In this document: positions 1 through 6,937 of the stretch, piece after piece | Position numbering within the stretch: position 1 is the stretch's first letter | Layout of the letters: each line of letters starts with the position of its first letter | Source of the DNA: SIG220 sp045615545 | GTDB lineage: Bacteria; Bacillota_I; Bacilli_A; RFN20; CAG-826 | Length of the DNA stretch: 8,566 nt | Direction of reading: 5' to 3' | Assembly: GCA_045615545.1 (NCBI GenBank) | Contig: JAZLFA010000062.1 | Location: 1 to 8,566, forward strand | Notes under the pieces: generated by a model | Databases searched by the model: none | What the model saw: only the letters and a program-made list of their open reading frames with translations | Told to the model about the DNA's origin: nothing | Program-made: the position numbers and the translations under genes

Positions 1-1506
1 GAAAGAATTGTGCGTCAAGAGCTTAGCAAAGATGAAGCATTAAAAGTTTTCAAAAATAATCCTTACAAAGTTGAACTTATTGAAGGAATTAATGAAAATA
101 TCACTACATTCACACAAGGTAAATTCACAGATTTATGCCGTGGTCCACACATTATGTCCACTGGTTTGATTAAACATTTCAAACTTTTAAACATTGCTGG
201 TGCATATTGGAGAGGCGATAGCAAAAACAAAATGCTCACTCGTATTTATGGAACATCTTGGTTTTCAAGTGAAGAATTAACTAACCATTTAAATGTGTTA
301 GAAGAAAGAAAGAAAAGAGACCATCGTATATTAGGTAAACAATTAGGTTTATTCATGTTAAGTGAATATGGACCTGGATTCCCATTCTGGCTACCTAATG
401 GTATGGTTGTTAGAAATGCGATTGAAGAATATTGGAGACAAGAACACGCTAAATTTGACTATGTTATTGTTAAGACTCCAACAATGCTTTCTAGAGAACT
501 ATGGGAAACAAGCGGACACTGGTTCCACTACAAAGAAAACATGTACACCACTAAGATTGATGATCGTGACTTTGCAATTAAACCAATGAACTGCCCAGGA
601 AGTATTTTAATATACAAGAACTCATTACATTCATATAAAGATTTACCAATCAGAATGGCTGAGCTTGGACACGTCCATCGTCATGAAGCAAGTGGCGCAT
701 TAAACGGACTTTTCCGTGTTAGAGCTTTCACTCAAGATGATGCTCATATTTTCTGTAGAGAAGATCAATTAGTAGATGAAATTTCTAACCTACTTAAGTT
801 TTATGATGAAATGTATTCGGTCTTTGGACTTGATTATCATATCGAGCTTTCTACTCGCCCAGAAGAAGGTTATATCGGTGATATCAATATTTGGAACAAG
901 AGCGAAAAAATCTTAGAAGAAGCATGCCTTAAAACTGGTAAAGAATTTAAGATCAATCCAGGTGATGGAGCGTTCTATGGTCCTAAATTAGACTTTAAAT
1001 TACGCGATTCAATGGGAAGAATTTGGCAATGTGGCACAATTCAACTCGATATGAACTTACCAGAAAGATTTGATTGTTTCTATATCGATAGCGATGGAAA
1101 TAAGAAACGTCCAATCATGCTCCATAGAGCGTTATTAGGATCAATCGAAAGATTTATCGGTGTATTAATCGAACATTATGCTGGAGCTTTCCCTGCTTGG
1201 TTAGCACCAACACAAGTTACCTTACTTCCTGTAAACAATGATTTCCATCTCGAATACGCTTCCGCTTTATATAAAAAATTTAAAGAATTAGGCTTTAGAG
1301 TAACTGTTGATGATTCTAATGAGAAACTCGGATATCGTTTGCGTAACGCGCAAATAAACAAAATCCCATTCACATTGGTTATTGGTGATAATGAAAAAGC
1401 AAATAACACTGTTACATACCGTAAGTTTGGTGAACAAGCGCAAACAACAGTTACTGTCGATGAATTCATTAGTTTACTAACTGATACGATTAAAAACAAA
1501 AAATAA
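1..1506 (+). CDS. thrS: Threonyl-tRNA synthetase (threonine--tRNA ligase), 5' end outside window
   Basis: This class II enzyme charges tRNA-Thr with threonine using ATP in the cytoplasm. The reading frame is open from base 1, so the gene is cut by the window edge; the GTG at base 10 is not its start. Counting from base 1 (501 residues), the conserved residues line up with E. coli ThrRS at a constant offset of 136. They are the editing-domain DLCRGPH (C46, H50), the catalytic zinc ligands C198 (KPMNCPG), H249 (DDAHIF) and H375 (MLHRALLGS), motif 2 (ELGHVHRHE), and the motif 3 helix that ends in HYAGAFP. The C-terminal 110 or so residues are the anticodon-binding domain. About 136 N-terminal residues (TGS domain and first part of the editing domain) are missing. 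No T-tract terminator is seen between thrS and the infC promoter. Identification is secure. Confidence 0.97.
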   Translation, partial: ERIVRQELSKDEALKVFKNNPYKVELIEGINENITTFTQGKFTDLCRGPHIMSTGLIKHFKLLNIAGAYWRGDSKNKMLTRIYGTSWFSSEELTNHLNVLEERKKRDHRILGKQLGLFMLSEYGPGFPFWLPNGMVVRNAIEEYWRQEHAKFDYVIVKTPTMLSRELWETSGHWFHYKENMYTTKIDDRDFAIKPMNCPGSILIYKNSLHSYKDLPIRMAELGHVHRHEASGALNGLFRVRAFTQDDAHIFCREDQLVDEISNLLKFYDEMYSVFGLDYHIELSTRPEEGYIGDINIWNKSEKILEEACLKTGKEFKINPGDGAFYGPKLDFKLRDSMGRIWQCGTIQLDMNLPERFDCFYIDSDGNKKRPIMLHRALLGSIERFIGVLIEHYAGAFPAWLAPTQVTLLPVNNDFHLEYASALYKKFKELGFRVTVDDSNEKLGYRLRNAQINKIPFTLVIGDNEKANNTVTYRKFGEQAQTTVTVDEFISLLTDTIKNKK

Positions 1507-1509
1507 TTT

Positions 1510-1644
1510 CAAATCTTGTTGACACTAAGATTACAGTAATATAGTATATTAACGCAAAATAACGTAGAAAGCAGAGGCACCCGCTTCTCGCCAGACCGAA
1601 ATTTATTGGTTGGCTAACGCTACAAATCTTGGGGACTAAGATTG
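1510..1644 (+). repeat. Imperfect direct repeat flanking the infC promoter and leader, each copy also a hairpin
   Basis: CAAATCTTG and CTAAGATT occur at 1510-1518 and 1525-1532, separated by TTGACA. The same two blocks occur again at 1623-1631 and 1636-1643, separated by GGGA. All 17 flanking bases are identical. Within each copy AATCTT and AAGATT pair as a 6-bp stem (1512-1517 with 1527-1532, and 1625-1630 with 1638-1643). The first copy carries the -35 box as its centre; the second sits just upstream of the attenuator hairpin in the leader. Whether this is functional or the trace of a local duplication cannot be told from one sequence. Confidence 0.75.
1519..1547 (+). promoter_or_regulatory. 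Promoter of infC-rpmI-rplT
   Basis: A perfect -35 box TTGACA lies at 1519-1524. A -10 candidate TAGTAT lies at 1542-1547 with a 17-base spacer and matches the consensus at 4 of 6 positions; TATAGT at 1540-1545 is a shifted alternative with a short 15-base spacer. Transcription would start near 1553-1555, just before the structured leader. It begins 13 bases after the thrS stop, so infC can be transcribed apart from thrS. The -35 is convincing; the exact -10 is less certain. Confidence 0.65.
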
Positions 1645-1676
1645 TTAACGGGTGCATGCTTGCATCCGTTTTTTTA
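1553..1676 (+). promoter_or_regulatory. L20-type autoregulatory leader (attenuator) of infC-rpmI-rplT
   Basis: The leader is about 125-140 nt long and highly structured. I see GTAG 1564-1567 pairing with CTAC 1620-1623, AGAGG 1573-1577 pairing with CTTCT 1584-1588 around a CACCCG loop, GCCA-ACC 1590-1597 pairing with GGTTGGC 1608-1614 with one bulged G, and AATCTT 1625-1630 pairing with AAGATT 1638-1643. The CACCCG loop (1578-1583) is complementary to CGGGTG (1649-1654), extended by G1577-C1655. That contact would be a pseudoknot that uses the 5' arm of the terminator at 1648-1669. In Bacillus subtilis, ribosomal protein L20 binds the infC leader and causes premature termination; this leader fits that scheme. 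The assignment to L20 is by position and architecture, not by a covariance search. Confidence 0.8.
1648..1675 (+). terminator. Intrinsic terminator (attenuator) upstream of infC
   Basis: ACGGGTGCA (1648-1656) pairs with TGCATCCGT (1661-1669) as a 9-bp stem with one G-U pair and a TGCT loop. A run of seven T's (1669-1675) follows immediately. It lies between the promoter and the infC Shine-Dalgarno, which is the layout of a transcription attenuator. Its 5' arm is also the partner of the upstream CACCCG loop, so the two structures exclude each other. It can also end transcripts that run on from thrS. Confidence 0.85.
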
Positions 1677-1678
1677 CG

Positions 1679-1689
1679 AAGGAGATGAT
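1679..1689 (+). promoter_or_regulatory. Extended Shine-Dalgarno that decides the infC start
   Basis: AAGGAGATGAT matches the 16S anti-Shine-Dalgarno complement AAGGAGGTGAT at 10 of 11 positions. The ATG at 1685 lies inside this element and directly abuts AAGGAG, so it is badly placed as a start. The ATC codon at 1694 is nine bases after GGAG, a normal distance. Confidence 0.75.
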
Positions 1690-1693
1690 TCTT

Positions 1694-2239
1694 ATCTACG
1701 ATCCAAATTTTGGCAAGAAGCCGAATAACGAAAATACTGACCTATTGAATGATAGAGTCAGATTCCCACAAGTCCGTCTTATCGGTCCTGGTGGAGAACA
1801 ATTAGGCATTATGTCTTCACGTGATGCTCAATTAAAAGCTAATGAATATGATATGGACTTGCTCTGTGTCTCACCAAGTGCACAACCACCTGTGTGTAAA
1901 ATCATTAACTACGGTAAATACCGTTACGAGCAACAAAAGAAGGCAAAAGAAGCTAAAAAGAACCAACATGTAACCACAACAAAGGAGATTCAATTAACTC
2001 CTCAAATTGGAATTCATGATATGGAAACCAAAGCTAAAGCAGCAGCGGGATTCCTTGCTGATGGCAACCGCGTTAAGGTTGGCGTTAGATATCGTGGAAG
2101 ACAATTAAGTCACGTTGAAGTTGGAGAAGAGACCTTAGATAAGTTCGTCGCTATGTTAGAAAGTGTTGCAGTTGTTGACAAGAACAAAGTTCTTGAAGGC
2201 AAATGGTTAACACTCGTATTAGCACCAAAAAAGAAATAA
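1694..2239 (+). CDS. infC: Translation initiation factor IF-3
   Basis: IF-3 binds the 30S subunit, prevents premature 50S joining and proofreads the start codon and initiator tRNA. From the ATC at 1694 the protein has 181 residues. The N-terminal domain is roughly residues 16-75 (LLNDRVR, LIGPGGEQLGI, PPVCKI), followed by a lysine-rich linker helix with YGKYRYEQQKK (about 73-83). The C-terminal 30S-binding domain covers about 95-181 and ends in LVLAPKKK. The frame is open back to a GTG at 1652, but that codon sits in the attenuator stem without a ribosome binding site, and the ATG at 1685 overlaps the Shine-Dalgarno. I favour ATC 1694, with ATT 1688 as an alternative; infC is well known for rare AUU/AUC-type starts that allow autoregulation. 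About 15 residues precede the usual family N-terminus. First gene of infC-rpmI-rplT. Confidence 0.95.
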   Translation: MYDPNFGKKPNNENTDLLNDRVRFPQVRLIGPGGEQLGIMSSRDAQLKANEYDMDLLCVSPSAQPPVCKIINYGKYRYEQQKKAKEAKKNQHVTTTKEIQLTPQIGIHDMETKAKAAAGFLADGNRVKVGVRYRGRQLSHVEVGEETLDKFVAMLESVAVVDKNKVLEGKWLTLVLAPKKK

Positions 2240-2257
2240 AGTAGGAGGAAACAAATT

Positions 2258-2452
2258 ATGCCAAAAATGAAAAGCAAAAAGGCTTTAACAAAAAGAGTTA
2301 AAGTCACTGGCACTGGTAAGATCGTTCGTCATCACGCTTACGTCAGTCATTTAGCCCCACGCAAGACGACAAAACAAAAAAGACATCTAATGAAGCAAAC
2401 AGGAGTCCATAAGACAGACTACAAACGTTGCGTTCATTTGATTCAAAAGTAA
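2258..2452 (+). CDS. rpmI: 50S ribosomal protein L35
   Basis: This is a small basic protein of the large ribosomal subunit, 64 residues, the normal family length. It opens with the family signature MPKMKSKKALTKR, followed by a lysine- and histidine-rich middle with HLAPRKTTKQKR at about 35-46. The ATG is preceded by AGGAGG at 2243-2248. It begins 18 bases after the infC stop and ends right at the rplT ribosome binding site, so the three genes are surely co-transcribed and under the same L20 leader control. Confidence 0.97.
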   Translation: MPKMKSKKALTKRVKVTGTGKIVRHHAYVSHLAPRKTTKQKRHLMKQTGVHKTDYKRCVHLIQK

Positions 2453-2467
2453 GGAGGTAACTAAAGT

Positions 2468-2824
2468 ATGGCAAGAGTAAAAGGCGGAACAGTCACACAT
2501 GCCCGCAGAAAAAGAGTTCTTAAACGTGCAAAAGGTTACTTCGGAAGTAAACACTTACTCTTTAAGACAGCTAAAGAACAAGTAATGCACTCACTTAGAT
2601 ATGCCTACATTTCACGTAGAAATATCAAGAGAGATTATCGTAAACTCTGGATCAGACGTATCAACGCTGCTTGCAGAATGAACGACATTTCTTATAGCAA
2701 ATTCATGTTCGGATTAAAGAAAGCTAATATTCAAGTTAACAGAAAAATGTTATCTGAACTCGCAATCAATGATCCAGCTGCATTCACCGAATTAGTGAAT
2801 ACTGCAAAAAAGAATTTAAAATAA
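2468..2824 (+). CDS. rplT: 50S ribosomal protein L20
   Basis: L20 is an early-assembling 23S rRNA-binding protein and, in Bacillus, the repressor of its own infC-rpmI-rplT operon. The 118 residues are the usual full length. A very basic N-terminal arm (MARVKGGTVTHARRKRVLKRAKGYFG) leads into the globular C-terminal domain with LWIRRINAACR at about 61-71 and LSELAINDPAAF near 95-106. The C-terminal domain is the RNA-binding and regulatory part in studied species. The Shine-Dalgarno AAGGAGGT (2451-2458) overlaps the rpmI stop codon, which suggests translational coupling. The gene is followed by the hairpin at 2847-2869. Confidence 0.98.
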   Translation: MARVKGGTVTHARRKRVLKRAKGYFGSKHLLFKTAKEQVMHSLRYAYISRRNIKRDYRKLWIRRINAACRMNDISYSKFMFGLKKANIQVNRKMLSELAINDPAAFTELVNTAKKNLK

Positions 2825-2837
2825 GTTCTTAAAGCAT

Positions 2838-2875
2838 AAAAAAAATACTCGACACATAATGTGCCGAGTTTTTTT
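2838..2875. terminator. Bidirectional intrinsic terminator between rplT and thiI
   Basis: ACTCGACAC (2847-2855) pairs with GTGCCGAGT (2861-2869) around an ATAAT loop, with one A-C mismatch in the stem. Seven T's follow on the plus strand (2869-2875). Eight A's precede it (2838-2845), giving a U-run on the minus-strand transcript. It therefore can end both the rplT operon and the convergent ezrA-nifZ-thiI operon; the thiI stop is only four bases away. Confidence 0.9.
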
Positions 2876-2878
2876 GTC

Positions 2879-4045
2879 TTATTCTTCTTTTATAAACTTA
2901 ACTTCAATATTTGCTAAGGCATCTTTAATTAATGCTTCGTAATCAAACTTTGTTTCAAATTCATGCACTTCATCAATGTTAGGTGCGGTCTTAGGATTCT
3001 TTGGTGTAAAGATTGTACAACAATCTTCGAAAGGTCTAATTGATATGTCATACGTATCAATCTTCTTGCTTATATTGATTATTTCAATTTTATCTAATGT
3101 TGCGCATGGTCTAATAACTGGAGTGGTTGTAACTTCGTTAATTACACGCATCGATTGTAATGTTTGGCTCGCCACTTGTCCGACTGATTCTCCATTTGCA
3201 ATAACAGGACAATTTCTATTCATGGCAAGTCTACTGGCTAATCGATACATCATTCGACGCATTATGGTAATGCAGTAACTTTCAGGAACATGCTCATATA
3301 TTGCTTCTTGAATCTTGGTAAACGGAACGATATGAAGTCTAATCTCGCTTTGATAAACATTAAGCTTACTTAATATATCTTCTAACTTATAAATAACACC
3401 CATTTGAGTATATGGAGGAGAGGCAAAGTGAATACATTCAATTTTCACTCCTCTTTTCATTAATAAATAAGCCGCGACTGGAGAATCTATTCCACCACTA
3501 AGCATCAACATTCCTTTTCCAGCAATGCCAAGAGGATATCCTCCAGCGCCTAAATATGTACGTGTAAATATGTATGCGCCTTCATTTCTAATCTCAATTG
3601 ATAGATTAATATCTGGTTCATGAACATCAACCTTTAAGTTGGTGTTTTTTAAAATAACAGGTGCGATACAGCGGACAATTTGTTCACTATATAAAGGGAA
3701 AGTTTTATCACTGCGCTTACAATTAACTTTAAATGTTTGGCCTTTTTCTAAGTTAATTAACTCTAAAGAACTAGCTTTAATTACTTCCATATCTTTTTCA
3801 CATTTATAAACTAAAGATAGGGAATATATTCCACTTACATCTTGTAAGCGTTTAATGACACTTTCAGCATCTTCGTCATTAAGCAAAACATAAATATGAT
3901 CATATCTTACTTCTACTTTGGTAGAAGCAAAATCTTTTAAAGCATGACGAACATTAACACCAAGAAGTTTAATAAAATCTTTTTTATTTTTTCCTTTTGT
4001 GCCAAGTTCGCCAAAGCGAATCATTATGTGATCATATTTAATCAT
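2879..4045 (-). CDS. thiI: tRNA 4-thiouridine synthase ThiI (rhodanese-less type)
   Basis: ThiI adenylates uridine 8 of tRNA and replaces its oxygen with sulfur to give 4-thiouridine; in many bacteria it also feeds sulfur to thiamine synthesis. The 388-residue protein has an N-terminal ferredoxin-like region, a THUMP tRNA-binding domain (roughly 60-165) and an ATP-pyrophosphatase domain with the PP-loop SGGIDSP at 183-189. Later motifs are GESVGQVASQTL and the FEDCCTIF segment. C342 (or its neighbour C343) lines up with the catalytic Cys344 of E. coli ThiI. The C-terminal rhodanese domain of the E. coli enzyme is absent, as in Bacillus ThiI. The start ATG overlaps the stop of the upstream desulfurase as ATGA (4042-4045), indicating translational coupling and a matched sulfur donor. 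Confidence 0.95.
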   Translation of the reverse strand: MIKYDHIMIRFGELGTKGKNKKDFIKLLGVNVRHALKDFASTKVEVRYDHIYVLLNDEDAESVIKRLQDVSGIYSLSLVYKCEKDMEVIKASSLELINLEKGQTFKVNCKRSDKTFPLYSEQIVRCIAPVILKNTNLKVDVHEPDINLSIEIRNEGAYIFTRTYLGAGGYPLGIAGKGMLMLSGGIDSPVAAYLLMKRGVKIECIHFASPPYTQMGVIYKLEDILSKLNVYQSEIRLHIVPFTKIQEAIYEHVPESYCITIMRRMMYRLASRLAMNRNCPVIANGESVGQVASQTLQSMRVINEVTTTPVIRPCATLDKIEIINISKKIDTYDISIRPFEDCCTIFTPKNPKTAPNIDEVHEFETKFDYEALIKDALANIEVKFIKEE

Positions 4046-5172
4046 GATTTGACCTCTTTCATCACTTGAGTTAATGCATCAAGGAAATAGCTAACTTCCT
4101 CTTTATTATTAAATTCATTCAATGATAATCTAATAGAATTTTTTGCAATAGTTTCATTTTTACCCATAGCAAGTAAAACATGACTTCCTTTATCAGCTTT
4201 AGATGAGCAAGCACTTTTACTTGCCACCATTACACCTTTTATCGCTAATGCTTCAACAATAACACTGGCCTTTTTATTTAAAGTAGAAAAACTAATAATA
4301 AAAGGATTATTAATGTTGCTATTAATCGCAAAATCACCTTTTGCTAAATATTCATAAATTGGTTCCACTAATTCTTTAACATAGTTAATTCTTTTATCCA
4401 TTTCGTTAAAAGCATGTTTAACCGCCACTAAAGAGGCTAAAGCCATAGGAGTATCATTAGTGCCACTTCTTAAACCTTCTTCTTGGCCACCACCAATTAA
4501 TTGAGGGAATAAATCAATTCCTTTTCTTTTAAGGAGTAAACCACTACTTTTGAGTCCGCCTAATTTATGAAGTGATACGGTAATCAAATCAGCATCATTA
4601 TAGTTAACGTTCACTTTGCCTACTGCTTGAACTGCATCAATATGAAAATATGCTTTGCTATTTTGTTTAATGATGTTGCTCATTTCTTTAATAGGCATAA
4701 TTGCGCCAACTTCATTATTAACAGCCATGATAGACACTAATATAGTGTCCTTGCAAATTTCTTTTTTAAGTTCATCAAGTTTTATTACTCCATTATCATC
4801 AACAGGAATATAACTGACTCTAAAACCTTCATTTTCTAATTCTTTAAATACTTTTAATACAGAAGGGTGTTCAACAGTAGAAGTAATAATATGATTACCA
4901 TTTCTTTTATAACGATAAGTAATTCCTTTAATTGCAAGATTATTGCTTTCAGTGGCGCCACTAGTGAAAATCACATTATGATTAGCAAGCTTAAAGCATT
5001 TGGCAATGTCATTTCTCGCTTTCGCTAAACGATAAGATGAATCTGCTCCCATACGATGTACACTGGAAGGATTTGCAAAGCTATCTTTAGTAGCTTCAAT
5101 GTATGTAGTTAAAACACCTTCTAAAGGTTTAGTAGTTGCGGCATTATCAAAATAAATAAATTTATTTTCCAT
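4042..5172 (-). CDS. nifZ: Cysteine desulfurase, NifS/IscS family (NifZ-like, ThiI partner)
   Basis: This PLP enzyme removes sulfur from cysteine, giving alanine and an enzyme-bound persulfide. From the ATG at 5172 it has 376 residues. It begins with FDNAATT, has SGATESNN, H102 (VEHPS), D179 and Q182 (DAVQAVG), the PLP lysine K203 (SLHKLGG) and the catalytic cysteine C322 in SACSSK. These sit within a few residues of E. coli IscS H104, D180, Q183, K206 and C328. An upstream in-frame ATG at 5256 lies 84 bases inside ezrA and would add residues before the family start, so I reject it. The start overlaps the ezrA stop by 11 bases and the stop overlaps thiI by four. No iscU or sufU neighbours are present, so a ThiI-dedicated role like Bacillus NifZ is inferred. 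It is the only gene here whose stop is TGA. Confidence 0.93.
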   Translation of the reverse strand: MENKFIYFDNAATTKPLEGVLTTYIEATKDSFANPSSVHRMGADSSYRLAKARNDIAKCFKLANHNVIFTSGATESNNLAIKGITYRYKRNGNHIITSTVEHPSVLKVFKELENEGFRVSYIPVDDNGVIKLDELKKEICKDTILVSIMAVNNEVGAIMPIKEMSNIIKQNSKAYFHIDAVQAVGKVNVNYNDADLITVSLHKLGGLKSSGLLLKRKGIDLFPQLIGGGQEEGLRSGTNDTPMALASLVAVKHAFNEMDKRINYVKELVEPIYEYLAKGDFAINSNINNPFIISFSTLNKKASVIVEALAIKGVMVASKSACSSKADKGSHVLLAMGKNETIAKNSIRLSLNEFNNKEEVSYFLDALTQVMKEVKS

Positions 5173-6883
5173 TTCGACTCTCTTCAACATGGCTACGTCT
5201 AAAGATCGCATTTGCTTCAACATAGACTTTATCAAATTGACCATTTCTAAATTCACTTTCGAGTGAAGTTAATTGTTGATGTACATCTGTTTGATGATTG
5301 CGATCACGATTAGCATAGACAATAGAAGATTCGGCAAGTTGTGCTTGGCGAGATTCTTCTTCGACCATATCAAAGAAGTTGTTAGCTTTTTCTTTTAAGT
5401 TTTCAGCTTTTTCATTAAGGGAATTAACATCAATAGGTTTAACTTTTAACGCTCCATCGATGTCATTTAATAATTCAAATATCTCTTCGAGAGTGTCACT
5501 ATAAGGTTTAGTGTGTTCAGGAAGATTCATTGAAAGTAATGTATTTTCAATTTGTTTAGCGCGCGTGAAGTATAGAAAGACCATTGAATATGCTTCTTCG
5601 CAAGAAATCCTTAAGGATTCTAAATAGGCTTTAAAATCATTAAGCGCAGTATAAGCAATTTCATAATCATTCTTTAATAATTCAAGTTTAGAATGAAGAA
5701 CGCTATAAGGTTGTTTTGTCTCGCTATGGATAAATCCATCTAGTGAACGTTTAGTAGCCCAAAGTTGATTAATATTATCTTTTAATTCTTCAATTCTTTC
5801 TTTTTGCTTTTCTTCTACTACGTAGACTTTATATACATCAGGTAAATATGCACATACTTTCAAGAAAGAATCATCTAGTACTTTAACCTTGCGATATAAG
5901 TCATCACTTTCATTTTCAAAAAGCTTTTTATCAGCGATTTCTTCTTCAAGAAGCGAATCTAATTGTTCAATTTCTTGAATGATGCGATTGCATTTTTCTA
6001 ACACACCTCTAATTGATAATTTAGAAACATAGTCGGTAATTTTAGCAATTTCATCTTTCCATTTAATTAAATTAGCATCAACAGACAAATGATAAACAGG
6101 AACGCCCAAATTATTAACTTCGTGATAAAGGTTTTCTAAAACGGCAATCTTTTCCGGTATTACTTGTTGTAATAATGAACAAATATTTGGTAATTCATTA
6201 AAGATTTTAGATAAAGCCAATAAAGCAGAATTAATTGTAGGCACTAAAGCACTAGCATCATCGTATTCAGCACTTTCAATATGATTTTCATATTCGGCAA
6301 ATGTTTCATCGAGTTTATCAAAAACTTGATTAACGGAGGATGACACCATTTCTAAGTCATTAGCGTTGCTAAAATAGTTTTGCTTCACTAAACGATATTT
6401 TTCTTTAAGTTTTAAAATGACTTGGCGAGAATCTTCTTCAAGTTTAATTAATTCATATAAGTCAGCATCAAGTTTGTTGACTGATTCTTCAAAAATCGCC
6501 ACTGCCTTTTTGCCATCGCCAATAACTGATTGAATATTTTTATATTGGTTATTCGCTACTAAAGCATTTAACTGTTTAATAACAGTTTCCGCATAGCGAT
6601 CATCACTATCTAAGATATCTTTAAATCTCTTTTGGAAAGTCGCGTGTTTATCAACGTATAAAAGATTAGTTCTACTAATAATCTCTAATCTATGAATATA
6701 TTGGTTATCTTGTCCGATTAATAAAGCATCTAAATAAGAATATTTTCTTTCTAATTCACGAATTTGTTTTTTATATTTACGTTTGGAAAAGACAAATATA
6801 TATAGAATGACGAATAAAATAACAAGAACAACACCTGCTACACTTAATCCAATGATTAACGCTAACTTCTCACTTTCACCCAT
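5162..6883 (-). CDS. ezrA: Septation ring formation regulator EzrA
   Basis: EzrA is a membrane-anchored protein that limits FtsZ ring assembly and takes part in division and cell-wall growth in Firmicutes. The 573 residues are close to the family's usual 560-575. A single transmembrane helix (about residues 8-31) is followed at once by a basic stretch, SKRKYKKQ, predicting a short outside N-terminus and a cytoplasmic body. The rest is almost all alpha-helical, with spectrin-like repeats and heptad-rich segments. The segment with LQQVIPEKIAVL and the later LLEEEI resemble Bacillus EzrA. The ATG at 6883 is the only reasonable start: an in-frame stop lies two codons upstream and the next Met is far inside. 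No Shine-Dalgarno is visible before it, unlike the plus-strand genes in the window. It heads the ezrA-nifZ-thiI operon. Confidence 0.9.
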   Translation of the reverse strand: MGESEKLALIIGLSVAGVVLVILFVILYIFVFSKRKYKKQIRELERKYSYLDALLIGQDNQYIHRLEIISRTNLLYVDKHATFQKRFKDILDSDDRYAETVIKQLNALVANNQYKNIQSVIGDGKKAVAIFEESVNKLDADLYELIKLEEDSRQVILKLKEKYRLVKQNYFSNANDLEMVSSSVNQVFDKLDETFAEYENHIESAEYDDASALVPTINSALLALSKIFNELPNICSLLQQVIPEKIAVLENLYHEVNNLGVPVYHLSVDANLIKWKDEIAKITDYVSKLSIRGVLEKCNRIIQEIEQLDSLLEEEIADKKLFENESDDLYRKVKVLDDSFLKVCAYLPDVYKVYVVEEKQKERIEELKDNINQLWATKRSLDGFIHSETKQPYSVLHSKLELLKNDYEIAYTALNDFKAYLESLRISCEEAYSMVFLYFTRAKQIENTLLSMNLPEHTKPYSDTLEEIFELLNDIDGALKVKPIDVNSLNEKAENLKEKANNFFDMVEEESRQAQLAESSIVYANRDRNHQTDVHQQLTSLESEFRNGQFDKVYVEANAIFRRSHVEESRNGK

Positions 6884-6903
6884 ACGTTATAAATATACTA
6901 TAT

Positions 6904-6917
6904 TTTCACTAGTGAAA
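6904..6917. repeat. Perfect 14-bp palindrome in the ezrA 5' region (operator candidate)
   Basis: TTTCACTAGTGAAA is its own reverse complement and lies 21-34 bases upstream of the ezrA start codon. A further half-site AGTGAAA occurs at 6959-6965, overlapping the -35 of the proposed ezrA promoter. It could be a repressor site, or in RNA a small hairpin (TTTCA-CTAG-TGAAA) in the ezrA leader. I do not recognise the regulator. Confidence 0.6.
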
Positions 6918-6937
6918 CCAACATATATTGTAAAAAG

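Noticed and set aside
362..589. Plus-strand 75-codon frame inside thrS
   Set aside because: It is out of frame within the conserved ThrRS catalytic domain, so a frameshift or nested gene is not supported; the thrS frame is intact throughout.
1176..1499. Antisense open frame of 107 codons within thrS
   Set aside because: It lies opposite well-conserved thrS sequence, has no ribosome binding site and resembles no protein; it is a shadow of the real gene.
1652..1687. GTG at 1652 or ATG at 1685 as the infC start
   Set aside because: GTG 1652 lies in the attenuator stem with no ribosome binding site, and its product would begin with residues encoded by the terminator and T-tract. ATG 1685 abuts the Shine-Dalgarno and lies inside its extended match.
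2110..2313. Minus-strand open frame of 67 codons across the infC-rpmI junction
   Set aside because: It is antisense to two conserved genes; its apparent membrane segment comes from reading lysine-rich codons backwards.
2976..3278. Plus-strand open frame of 100 codons opposite thiI
   Set aside because: It is antisense to the conserved catalytic part of ThiI and its hydrophobic look is a by-product of complementary codons; no start signals are seen.
5173..5256. Longer cysteine desulfurase starting at ATG 5256
   Set aside because: The extra 28 codons lie within ezrA and precede the normal family N-terminus (MENKFIYFDNAATT), which begins at 5172.
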